Source: Flavobacterium flavigenum (GTDB lineage: Bacteria > Bacteroidota > Bacteroidia > Flavobacteriales > Flavobacteriaceae). Taken from it: DNA of 64,000 bases. The translations under genes and the position numbers were made by a program. This document shows positions 9,189-16,642 of this stretch, in pieces. Position 1 is the first letter of the stretch; each line of letters opens with the position of its first letter. The stretch covers positions 4,030,001 through 4,094,000 of the forward strand of contig NZ_CP114285.2 of assembly GCF_027111255.2 (NCBI RefSeq), written 5' to 3'. The notes under the pieces were generated by a model that saw nothing but the letters and a program-made list of their open reading frames with translations, was not told the origin of the DNA and ran no database searches.

Positions 9189-11492
9189 TTAAAATTTATA
9201 AGTTACGGTAAGCGTCGCATTTCGTGGTGCACCGGGAAATAATCGAAGGTAGTTTTGCGCGCCAAGCCAATAGGTTCTATTAAAAACATTGCCGACATTC
9301 ATAGCAATCTGCATGTTACTTTTAGTGGGTTTGTAATAAATCGCAGCATCAAAAATGGTAAAATCCGGAATTGTAAAATCTCTGGTAAACCATGGAATTT
9401 TGCTGCTTTGGTATTGCATTCCCGCTCCAATTCCGAAATTGTCCAGAGCAGAATCAGATCTGAAATTGTATCGTGTCCATAAGTTGGCACTGTTTTTCGG
9501 TGTATTTTGTTTTCTGGCGCCAATTAATGAAACATTGCGATCATTGGTAATTTGAGCATCAATATAACTGTAAGAAGCATTAATTTGCCAATCAGGAATA
9601 ATGTAACCGGCCAAATCGAACTCAAAACCACGACTTCTTTCGGCTCCTCTTGTTACCAATAAATCAGGGTTTAAGGGATCATTAGCATTCATCAAAATAT
9701 TCCGCTGGTTGATTTCGTAAACAGCCGCGTTAAAACTCATTGAATTATTGAAGAAAGTAGCTTTAAATCCGACTTCCTTCAAATTACTTTCTAAAGGATC
9801 AAACTGGCTTCCGGCAGGTAAACTTCCGGTCTGAGGCATCAAAGTCACTGTGTTCGATTGTGGCTGATAGCCTTCCAGGTAAGTCGTATAAACATTTATT
9901 GAATTGTTTACGGCATACGTTACCCCAACTCTTGGCAGCAAATCCGATTTTTTTACAGTCAGTTCATTGTTTGCTTTGTAATTCGTAATATCCTCGAACC
10001 ATTCTTTTCTTAAGCCTAATAAAAAAGTAAATTTTGCCAACTGAATCTGATCCTGAATATAAATCGCATTTGTAGTGGTCAATGCTGATGGCAGAGCAGT
10101 TCTAACATTTAAAGTATAGTCTTCGGGGCTTGTAACGGTATATTTCGGATTGTTCAAATTGAAATAAGTCACATTTGGTTTTGGCAGAACAACTCCGTCG
10201 ATAGTGGTCGTTTGGTAATTAGAAGCATTTGCGGGTACAAAAGAAGCTGCAACGGTGCCGTCATTTAGCAGATAACCTCTGGCTGCATTTTGTCCTCCGC
10301 CTATGTTTTTGTTCCAGCTGCTTAAATCGTAACCCGTCAATAATTTATGGTTCAGTTTTCCGGTTTTTAAATCGAAGTTTAAGTAAGCGCTCAAATTATC
10401 AATGTCCCAATTTTGCTGGCGCTGTACAAATTGCATCATGGCCAGGCTTGTTACCGGCTGGTTATTCATATCTACGGCAAAAGCATTGGTCGTTCTGTGT
10501 TCCTGAAGATCTTCTGTCCAGGTTTGTTTCATGTACGAAGCATTGAAACTAATTTTAGAATTGAATTTATGTGCAAAATTCGTCATCAGAATCATTTCTT
10601 TCGACCTGAAAAAATCGCTCGGAGCACCCAGATTCAAACTTATTGGGGTTTTGTTCAAATCTGTCACTCCGGCAACGGCACCAAAAATGGGCTGTCCTCT
10701 GTCTAAAATTCCTTTCATGTCGCTCAGGATCAATTCAGTATTGATAGCCGTTTTTTCATTCGGAATATAACTGAAAGATGGCGAGATCAGGAAAGATTTA
10801 TTATTCACCAGGTCACGAAAAGATTTGGCTTCCTGATACGCACCGTTTACACGATACAATAATGTTTTGGATTCGTTTAGCGGACCTGTAAAATCCAAAG
10901 TTCCTCGTAAAGTACTGAAACTTCCAACACTCATGCTGACTTCTTTATGTTCTGTTGCCAAAGGTTTTTTGGTAACCATATTGATGCTTCCGCCCGGATC
11001 TACAGAAGAGAATGTAGCGCTCGAAGGACCTTTTATGACTTCTACACGTTCAATATTAGTAGTCAGTGGCTGTAAAAAATAATACTGTCGTGTTCGCATT
11101 CCGTTGATGATTTGGCCTTCCTCATTTTGGCTGATACCGCGAATCGTATATTGATTGTAATAACTCGCCGGAATAACACCGCTTGTCATTTTTACGGCAT
11201 CGGCCAGATAGAAAGCGGCTTTATCTGCAATTAATTCTTTGGTTACAGTCGAAATAGATTGTGGGATATCTTTGTTTAATGCTGCGGTTTTTGTCGCTGC
11301 AAAAGAATAGTCACTGTAATATTTTTTTGTAGAACGACCAATAATTTCAACTGTTTGTAACTCATTTCGCTTAGCTTCCGTTTCAACAGAATCCTTCGCA
11401 ATGCTATCCCTTATTTTTTCGTTAATCGTTTGGGATTGTATAGACTGTATGCCTGTTAAAAATAATAAGGCAAATAAAAATAGATGTTTCAT
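9189..11492 (-). CDS. TonB-dependent receptor, siderophore-receptor type
   Basis: An outer-membrane beta-barrel of 767 residues with a signal peptide (MKHLFLFALLFLTGIQSIQS). A TonB-box-like stretch (LQTVEIIGRS) precedes the plug domain, which has the siderophore-receptor hallmarks NKDIPQSISTVT, QYTIRGIS and ERVEVIKGPSSATFSSVDPGG. The chain ends in TLTVTYKF with the C-terminal Phe used by the BAM machinery. An upstream in-frame ATG at 11555 would overlap the ATPase gene by 35 bp and put 21 basic residues before the signal peptide. I therefore choose the ATG at 11492, which leaves a 28-bp gap. Unlike SusC proteins it has no N-terminal carboxypeptidase-regulatory domain. Its place inside an ABC operon suggests energised uptake of an iron or other metal chelate. 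Confidence 0.92.
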   Translation of the reverse strand: MKHLFLFALLFLTGIQSIQSQTINEKIRDSIAKDSVETEAKRNELQTVEIIGRSTKKYYSDYSFAATKTAALNKDIPQSISTVTKELIADKAAFYLADAVKMTSGVIPASYYNQYTIRGISQNEEGQIINGMRTRQYYFLQPLTTNIERVEVIKGPSSATFSSVDPGGSINMVTKKPLATEHKEVSMSVGSFSTLRGTLDFTGPLNESKTLLYRVNGAYQEAKSFRDLVNNKSFLISPSFSYIPNEKTAINTELILSDMKGILDRGQPIFGAVAGVTDLNKTPISLNLGAPSDFFRSKEMILMTNFAHKFNSKISFNASYMKQTWTEDLQEHRTTNAFAVDMNNQPVTSLAMMQFVQRQQNWDIDNLSAYLNFDLKTGKLNHKLLTGYDLSSWNKNIGGGQNAARGYLLNDGTVAASFVPANASNYQTTTIDGVVLPKPNVTYFNLNNPKYTVTSPEDYTLNVRTALPSALTTTNAIYIQDQIQLAKFTFLLGLRKEWFEDITNYKANNELTVKKSDLLPRVGVTYAVNNSINVYTTYLEGYQPQSNTVTLMPQTGSLPAGSQFDPLESNLKEVGFKATFFNNSMSFNAAVYEINQRNILMNANDPLNPDLLVTRGAERSRGFEFDLAGYIIPDWQINASYSYIDAQITNDRNVSLIGARKQNTPKNSANLWTRYNFRSDSALDNFGIGAGMQYQSSKIPWFTRDFTIPDFTIFDAAIYYKPTKSNMQIAMNVGNVFNRTYWLGAQNYLRLFPGAPRNATLTVTYKF

Positions 11493-11520
11493 TTTGGTTG
11501 ATGGAAATCCTGATTTCCTT

Positions 11521-12216
11521 TTAAACAGTTTGTAAATACAGATTTTCAAGTTCATTGGCAGAAATTTTTTCGGCTTCGATGACAGTTACCAGATTTCCCT
11601 GTTTCATAATGCCAATGTGTGTTGCGACTTCCCTTGCTCTGAAAATATCGTGTGTTGCCATTAAAATTGCTGTTCCGTCAGCCGAAAGTTCTTTTAAAAT
11701 CTGCGAAAATTCATTTGATGCTTTAGGATCAAGACCGCTCGTTGGTTCATCAAGCAATAGTACTTTTGCTTTTTTAGCAATGGCGATTGCGATGCCTACT
11801 TTTTGGCGCATACCCTTTGAGTAGCCTCCCAAGTTTTGATCGTGAGCAGTAATTTGCAGACCGGCTTTGGTTAAAAAATAAGTCAGTTCTCCGTTTGAAT
11901 ATTTGAATCCGGCAAGGGAAGAAAAGAATTTCAGGTTTTCAAGACCCGTAAGATTTGGATATAACATGACTGTTTCTGGAATGTAAGCCACATCTTTTTT
12001 AGTTTTATCAGCATCGGTAACAACCGAAATATCATTTATTTTAATCTCGCCTTCGGTAGGTTTTATAAATCCGAGAAACAAGTTTATAGTAGTGGTTTTT
12101 CCGGCACCATTTTGTCCTAAAAGTGCAAAAATTTCACCTTTGTTGATGGTTAAATTTAAAGTGTTTAAAGCAATTTGGTCACCGTATTTTTTAGTCAGGT
12201 TTACTGCTGTGAGCAT
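11521..12216 (-). CDS. ABC transporter ATP-binding protein (first gene of operon)
   Basis: A 231-residue nucleotide-binding domain. Walker A is GQNGAGKTT (residues 34-42). The signature region GGYSKGMRQKVGIA lies near residue 130, followed by Walker B LLLDEPTSGLDP and the H-loop ATHD. The sequence is of the CcmA/NosF type that pairs with ABC-2 permeases, here most likely the two encoded downstream. It is the first gene of the operon and follows a 280-bp leader holding a TetR-operator-like palindrome and a long hairpin. Confidence 0.93.
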   Translation of the reverse strand: MLTAVNLTKKYGDQIALNTLNLTINKGEIFALLGQNGAGKTTTINLFLGFIKPTEGEIKINDISVVTDADKTKKDVAYIPETVMLYPNLTGLENLKFFSSLAGFKYSNGELTYFLTKAGLQITAHDQNLGGYSKGMRQKVGIAIAIAKKAKVLLLDEPTSGLDPKASNEFSQILKELSADGTAILMATHDIFRAREVATHIGIMKQGNLVTVIEAEKISANELENLYLQTV

Positions 12217-12264
12217 AATGTATGGATTTGGGAATTATTTATTTTTAAAACAGATATAGCTTTT

Positions 12265-12280
12265 TCCGATCGTTCGGTAA
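12265..12280. promoter_or_regulatory. TetR-family-like operator upstream of the ABC operon
   Basis: The sequence CCGATCGTTCGG (12267-12278) has arms CCGA and TCGG around a 4-bp centre, the shape of many TetR-family operators. A second inverted repeat, TCGTTC/GAACGA around GGTAA, overlaps it (12270-12286). It lies about 50 bp upstream of the ATPase start. A weak -7-like element (TATATCTG, minus strand) follows immediately. No TetR gene is present in the window. Confidence 0.4.
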
Positions 12281-12376
12281 GAACGACCAGAGCTATTTTA
12301 TTAAATGTAAAAGAGGGAAGTGTTTACTGAAACGATTTTGTTTAAACCAGAAAATAACAAGATTGATCAAATTTGC

Positions 12377-12410
12377 TGATGGAATCTATTCGCCAAAATA
12401 GATTTCATCA
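12377..12410. other. Long hairpin in the leader between the CPVC protein and the ABC operon
   Basis: TGATGGAATCTATT and AATAGATTTCATCA form a 14-bp stem with one G-U pair around the loop CGCCAA. Outer arms ATTGATC (12362-12368) and GATCAAT (12411-12417) can extend it after a bulge. Neither strand has a proper T-run after it, so it is not a standard terminator. Confidence 0.5.
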
Positions 12411-12496
12411 GATCAATATCTGAAATAGCTGACATTACCTTTTGTCCGAAACAAAAAGAATGATTTTCAACATTTAAATAGTAAGAATCCGGTAAA

Positions 12497-12853
12497 CTAA
12501 AATAGTGCAGGAGGTGCTCTTAAAGCAAAGAGACTGCCTTTGAAAAATATTGAAGTAACTTTATTGTAAAAGAAGAATACAGTTGAAGTTACAACGTTTG
12601 GTGTATGAAATGAAAAATTATGAAATGAATCTGAAATAAATGTGCTGAATGTAAAGTGACAAACAGGACAATTAGTATCGACAGTATGCCTATGCGTTAT
12701 CTGTTTTTGATTGGGAGTGTATTTATGGTCGCAATGTTTCTCATGGATTTGCGTATAAATATGTTCATAAGAGTGAATAGTCTGAAAAAGCATTGCGAAC
12801 AATACCATTACAGACATGAAAAGATTAATTAGTAAAAATTTCTTTTTATTCAT
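12497..12853 (-). CDS. Small His/Cys-rich envelope protein, putative metal-related
   Basis: A 118-residue protein with an N-terminal hydrophobic signal or anchor (about 8-27). A His/Cys-rich stretch (HEKHCDHKY, THRHTVDTNCPVCHF, about residues 38-68) follows, and the end is SLFALRAPPALF. The CxxC pair and clustered His suggest metal binding. Small Bacteroidota envelope proteins with His/Cys clusters and a C-terminal proline-rich tail are often found beside TonB receptors for metals, which fits the downstream ABC/TonB operon. The gene has a good -7 element (TATATTTG, minus strand, 12897-12904) overlapped by an inverted repeat, so repression by a metal regulator is likely. The family name is uncertain. 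Confidence 0.7.
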   Translation of the reverse strand: MNKKKFLLINLFMSVMVLFAMLFQTIHSYEHIYTQIHEKHCDHKYTPNQKQITHRHTVDTNCPVCHFTFSTFISDSFHNFSFHTPNVVTSTVFFFYNKVTSIFFKGSLFALRAPPALF

Positions 12854-12883
12854 TCTTGATTTGGAAATCGCAGCATTAAATAA

Positions 12884-12898
12884 TGCAACTAGGTTGCA
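12884..12898. promoter_or_regulatory. Zur/Fur-like operator overlapping the promoter of the CPVC protein
   Basis: The inverted repeat TGCAAC-TAG-GTTGCA is perfect and lies 31 bp upstream of the start codon at 12853. On the minus strand it begins inside the -7 element TATATTTG, whose last bases are shared with the repeat. A TTTG at 12928-12931 could be the -33 element. Such a 15-bp repeat fits a Fur-superfamily metal repressor; Zur is my first guess from the metal-binding look of the gene. Confidence 0.5.
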
Positions 12899-13005
12899 AA
12901 TATAGAGATCTTATTTTAAAACGAAAACAAAATTATTTTATCTTTTTAAAAGACACTGTCCTTAAAAGTGTGTAAGTTTAAAAATAACGGGGTTTGACTT
13001 TTTAA

Positions 13006-14202
13006 TTAAAGTTGAACCCTTTTTTCAAATATAGTTAAGAACTGATTGAGTATTAATCCCCAATTATGGATTGGCATTGTCCATTTTTTGGTAGCTTCTC
13101 TTAAAGCCAAATATACAGATTTTAAAACAGCTTCATCTGTGGGGAATGATAATTTATTTTTGGTGTATTTTCTAACCTTTCCATTTAGATTTTCAATTAG
13201 ATTAGTGGTATAAATTATTTTCCTAATTTCTATAGGGAAGTCAAAAAAGACTGTAAGTTCTTCCCAGTTTTCCTGCCAGGATTTAACGGCATAAGGATAT
13301 TTTTGATTCCATTTAAAGGCAAAATCTTCAAGAGCAGCTTTAGCAGCTTCTTTAGTTGGAGCATCATAAATCTGCTTCATATCTTTAGAGAACTCCTTTT
13401 TATCTTTCCATACTACATAACGCGCTGAGTTACGTATTTGGTGTACTACACAGATTTGAGTCTGTGATTCAGGGAATACATTTTTAATAGTCTGAGTAAA
13501 GCCGTTTAGGTTATCTGTAGCTGTAATTAATATATCCTCAACACCTCTGGCTTTTAAATCTGTTAAAACCCCTAACCAAAAGCTGGCACTTTCATTCTTG
13601 CCTAACCACATGCCTAAAACTTCTTTTTTTCCTTCTCGATTCAGACCAACAGCAAGATAAATAGTTTTGTTAATAACCTTTGAGTTCTCTCGAACTTTAA
13701 AGACAATCCCATCCATCCAAACGATTAAATAAACAGGTTCTAACGGGCGATTTTGCCAAGCTGTTATATCATTGGAAACTGATTCGGTAATTCTGGAAAT
13801 AGTGGAGGTTGATATGTCAAATTTATAGACTTCTCTTATTTGTTCTTCAATATCACTAACAGTCATTCCTTTGGCGTAAAGAGAGATAATTACATTCTCT
13901 AATCCATCAATCATGCTTTGACGTTTTGGAATAATCATGGGATTAAAAGAAGCTTCCCTGTCCCTGGGAACCTGAATGTCTGATTCTCCAAATGAAGTTT
14001 TTATTTTCTTATTGGAAAAACCATTACGAGAATTCGATGAAGCTGTCTTTTCGTGTTTCTCATATCCTAGATGAGAATCCAGCTCCCCCGATAGAATAGC
14101 TTCTATTCCTCGTTTTTGTAATTGAGCCAGAAAACCGTTTAGGTCTTCACCTGTTTTGAATTGTTTTAAAAATTCATCTGATAATAAATCTTCTTTTTTC
14201 AT
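13006..14202 (-). CDS. IS256-family transposase
   Basis: A 398-residue DDE transposase of the mutator/IS256 type. The N-terminal helical part (GIEAILSGELDSHLGYEKHE) is followed by the sequence-specific DNA-binding region. Likely catalytic residues are D164 (VWMDGIVFK), D230 (TATDNLNGF) and E337 (TNLIENLNGKVRKYTK), with the CVVHQIRNSAR signature at 251-261. The length is normal for the family and no frameshift is seen, so the enzyme is probably active. Confidence 0.95.
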   Translation of the reverse strand: MKKEDLLSDEFLKQFKTGEDLNGFLAQLQKRGIEAILSGELDSHLGYEKHEKTASSNSRNGFSNKKIKTSFGESDIQVPRDREASFNPMIIPKRQSMIDGLENVIISLYAKGMTVSDIEEQIREVYKFDISTSTISRITESVSNDITAWQNRPLEPVYLIVWMDGIVFKVRENSKVINKTIYLAVGLNREGKKEVLGMWLGKNESASFWLGVLTDLKARGVEDILITATDNLNGFTQTIKNVFPESQTQICVVHQIRNSARYVVWKDKKEFSKDMKQIYDAPTKEAAKAALEDFAFKWNQKYPYAVKSWQENWEELTVFFDFPIEIRKIIYTTNLIENLNGKVRKYTKNKLSFPTDEAVLKSVYLALREATKKWTMPIHNWGLILNQFLTIFEKRVQL

Positions 14203-14221
14203 AAGACTGTGTAAAAGTTAA

Positions 14222-14269
14222 AGTTAAAAAAAATGATGGTGATTTAATAACCCCATCATTTTTTAACTT
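14222..14269. repeat. Hairpin inside the right end of the IS, upstream of the transposase gene
   Basis: The run ending in TGATGG (to 14240) pairs with CCATCATTTTTTAACTT (14254 on), with both arms also carrying AAGTTA/TAACTT. It sits between the right inverted repeat and the transposase start. Structures in this place commonly shield transposase genes from transcription entering from outside, which is the role I infer. Confidence 0.5.
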
Positions 14270-14291
14270 ACACAGTTAGTGAGACACTACC

Positions 14292-14299
14292 TTTTAAAA
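14292..14299. repeat. Target site duplication of the IS256 element (right copy; left copy 12944-12951)
   Basis: TTTTAAAA occurs directly at both ends of the element. The site is itself a palindrome. Confidence 0.8.
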
Positions 14300-14314
14300 G
14301 CTTAATCTAACAAA

Positions 14315-14665
14315 CTATTTTCCAATGATTTCTTTTCGGTGTAAAGTTTCCCAGTCTTTTAAGGCCATTATGACATTTCCCAAAGATTGACTGTGCAATG
14401 TTTTTCGGTACTCAACAGTTGGAGGAAAAGTGTCATAAACCGTTCTTATAACCAGTTTGTTTATTTCCAGATCTTTGAACTCTTTCGATAACATTTTATC
14501 GGTGATTCCATCCAGATCCCTCGAAATTTCCTTGAATCTTTTGGGGCGATCGGACAAAGCAATAAGGATTGGCAATTTCCATCTTCCGTTGAGTACTTCC
14601 AGGGCATCCCTTACCGGTAATAAGGCACTTAAACAGGATTCTTTTGAACAGGTTTTATCAGATGT
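14315..14665 (-). pseudogene. HxlR-family regulator without a usable start codon
   Basis: The frame encodes a near full-length HxlR winged-helix protein. TSDKTCSKESC and ALEVLNGRWKLPILIALS form the N-terminal part. The core follows with PKRFKEISRDLDGITDKML, then VYDTFPPTVEY and a C-terminal helix. The only obvious initiation codon is a TTG at 14575, which is an ordinary Leu inside the first conserved helix (WKLPIL) and would delete the conserved N-terminal Cys region. The frame stays open upstream to about 14792 without ATG, GTG or TTG. It runs there into non-HxlR sequence and a terminator hairpin. The gene therefore seems to have lost its 5' end or its start. The IS256 copy lies only 15 bp beyond its stop codon. 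A rare start codon (for example ATT) cannot be excluded. Confidence 0.65.
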
Positions 14666-14776
14666 AACAACCTTCCGTGTATAAGGAACATCAATTCCCG
14701 ATTTTGCAGAAGGTGCATTGCCATAAGCTTTAAAAGGCGTAGAGGTAGTTGACTCGTGTAATAGCTTCTGAAAAGC

Positions 14777-14812
14777 AAAAAACCTTAGCTATTATAATTG
14801 CTAAGGTTTTTT
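14777..14812. terminator. Bidirectional terminator of the FAS1-SusCD operon
   Basis: A perfect 13-bp stem (AAAAAACCTTAGC / GCTAAGGTTTTTT) closes a 10-base loop. It lies 45 bp after the stop of the last susD-like gene and has T-runs on both strands. Confidence 0.9.
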
Positions 14813-14857
14813 ATAAGAAATAGGTTGGGGGACTATTTCTTTTATTATATACTTTTT

Positions 14858-16609
14858 TTACCAGTTAAAGGGTAAATACCAATTATTAATATTCATTAGT
14901 TTAGAACGTACTGCATCAGCATTTGTATTTCCTTCTTGTTTGAGTTTATCGTGAACCTTATCAGCTAAAAAAGCCGGGTCGTTTCTACGTAAAGCAATAC
15001 GAACCAAATCTTCCCAACGGTTTCCTTCATATGCTAATTCTAATGCGTCTTCCTGGATAATATTATTTTCAGTGGTAATCACATCATCTCCAACAGCTCC
15101 CACATTTTTTAAATAGGCACGACCACGAATTCCTCCACCACGATGCCATGTTCCTCTAAAAAAAGGATAATCACCTTTACGAGCGTCAAAATCGTAAGGG
15201 AATGGTAGAAAAGTTTGTTGGATATTAGTAACATCTGTCAGTGCAGGGTCTGCTGGTGGAGTATAAGTAGTGCTAATGCCTTTATTTAAAATGGCATATG
15301 CTACTTTTTGCTGGCCGTCTCTGTTTGCTGCTTCTGCATAGCGTAGATGTAATTTTGCGGCACGGTATAAAAACCATTGTCCTTTTGTATTGGCTATTCC
15401 GGTTGAAGCCACTGCTTCACTTTTATATAAATATTTCATAATAACAGGATCACCATTTACAATATTGTAGGTGAATTTTTGTCCACGGGCATCGTAAGGG
15501 ATATTGTTGCTTTGTGTTTGATTACTCCACAACTGAATAGCACTTTGGGAGGGTTTCACCAAATAGTCTCCATTTTTGTTTGAAAATAACTTAATGAAAG
15601 GGTTTTTTGGTGCAAAATTATTTTCAAAAGGTAGAGACCAAATCCATTCCGTATTCCACAACACATCTCTGTCTCTACCAAAAATAGATCTCCAGCCCTG
15701 ATTGTCGCTATTGATTAACGAAGAAGCATCAGCTTCAAAGTCTCTTCTATATCCAACTGCTAAATCGTCGTGACTTACAACCTCTGCATATTTTACCCTG
15801 TACATATCAAAACGTTCAGTGTCACTACTACTATTAGATGATGTTTCCATAACGTTTTTGTAATGAATTGCAGCTTTATTATAGTTTCCTTTCCAAAGCT
15901 GTAAATCCCCCAAAAGGCACTCTTTGTTGATGAAGAATTTTTCAGTGTAATAACCGTCAATATTGATCATTAAAGAACTGGTGGTTTCGTACACTTTCTT
16001 GTAAGGCAGGTTTTCTGTAAAGGTAATGAGTTGATCCAATAATTGATTGAACGGTAATTTTGGATACTTCGAAATGTTTTTAACATCTTCTATGGTTTCA
16101 ATTGGTTCTGTGATATACGGAACGTTTCCATAATGAATTCCTAATTGCAGGTACACCCAGCTTCGAATCGCCCCAATATCAGAATAACGCTGTGCGTATT
16201 GTTCTTGCGTAAATCGCTTTTTTTCGAGCATCATATCGAAATTTTTAAGCACATTATTACAGTTTTGGATTACCACATAAAAATCTTTAGGATTTGCATA
16301 AGGGTTATCTGCTGAAACATTATGTTCTGAAATCTCTTTCAGATAAGGACTTGAATTTCGGGTTGTCGTCATCAGGTCAGCACGCATTTCATTCAGAATA
16401 ATGTTTTTTTCTGCAAGTGCCATAAATTTCCCATAAACACCTATTACAGCTGCATCTGCATCATATATATTGCGGTACATTTGCTCATCAACAAGTTTAT
16501 CTTCAGGCTGTACATCTAAATAGTCTGAACAGGAGCTCAAGCCAAATACGAGAGCTATCACCCATAATACGGTGCTTTTTTTTGTTTTTGTACTAATTGT
16601 TGTTATCAT
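14858..16609 (-). CDS. SusD/RagB-like outer-membrane lipoprotein (last gene of FAS1-SusCD operon)
   Basis: A 583-residue surface lipoprotein with lipobox LSSC (Cys27), followed by the SusD-typical SDYLDVQPEDKLVDEQMYRN. The body has the RagB/SusD pattern of TPR helices (AIRSWVYLQLGIHYGNVPYI, AAKLHLRYAEAANRDGQ). The C-terminal signature is ALELAYEGNRWEDLVRIALRR, then WYLPFNW at the end. SusD proteins cap a SusC barrel and bind the ligand. Here the partner is the SusC encoded 33 bp upstream. No enzyme gene accompanies the pair, so the ligand is not deducible. Confidence 0.92.
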   Translation of the reverse strand: MITTISTKTKKSTVLWVIALVFGLSSCSDYLDVQPEDKLVDEQMYRNIYDADAAVIGVYGKFMALAEKNIILNEMRADLMTTTRNSSPYLKEISEHNVSADNPYANPKDFYVVIQNCNNVLKNFDMMLEKKRFTQEQYAQRYSDIGAIRSWVYLQLGIHYGNVPYITEPIETIEDVKNISKYPKLPFNQLLDQLITFTENLPYKKVYETTSSLMINIDGYYTEKFFINKECLLGDLQLWKGNYNKAAIHYKNVMETSSNSSSDTERFDMYRVKYAEVVSHDDLAVGYRRDFEADASSLINSDNQGWRSIFGRDRDVLWNTEWIWSLPFENNFAPKNPFIKLFSNKNGDYLVKPSQSAIQLWSNQTQSNNIPYDARGQKFTYNIVNGDPVIMKYLYKSEAVASTGIANTKGQWFLYRAAKLHLRYAEAANRDGQQKVAYAILNKGISTTYTPPADPALTDVTNIQQTFLPFPYDFDARKGDYPFFRGTWHRGGGIRGRAYLKNVGAVGDDVITTENNIIQEDALELAYEGNRWEDLVRIALRRNDPAFLADKVHDKLKQEGNTNADAVRSKLMNINNWYLPFNW

Positions 16610-16642
16610 CTGTATATTCTTTCTTTCTAAAGTGTAAAATAA

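Larger units (their letters stand above)
12952..14291 (-). mobile_element. IS256-family insertion sequence, complete
   Basis: The element is 1,340 bp with one transposase gene on the minus strand. The ends align without gaps over 25 bp as imperfect inverted repeats. They share G at the tip, TGTC, then TGTGTAAG (left 12952-12976, right 14267-14291). The flanks carry an 8-bp direct repeat TTTTAAAA (12944-12951 and 14292-14299), the target duplication size expected for IS256. Both repeats are intact, so the insertion looks recent. Confidence 0.9.

Noticed and set aside
10229..10770. Three overlapping open frames on the plus strand in the TonB receptor gene
   Set aside because: They are antisense to the conserved plug/barrel of the receptor and have no recognisable domain or ribosome-binding site.
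11493..11555. Upstream in-frame ATG at 11555 extending the TonB receptor by 21 residues
   Set aside because: It overlaps the ATPase gene by 35 bp and places a basic stretch before an otherwise perfect signal peptide; the ATG at 11492 fits better.
12377..12410. Hairpin as a terminator of the CPVC gene
   Set aside because: No T-run follows on the minus strand, so I describe it only as a structure.
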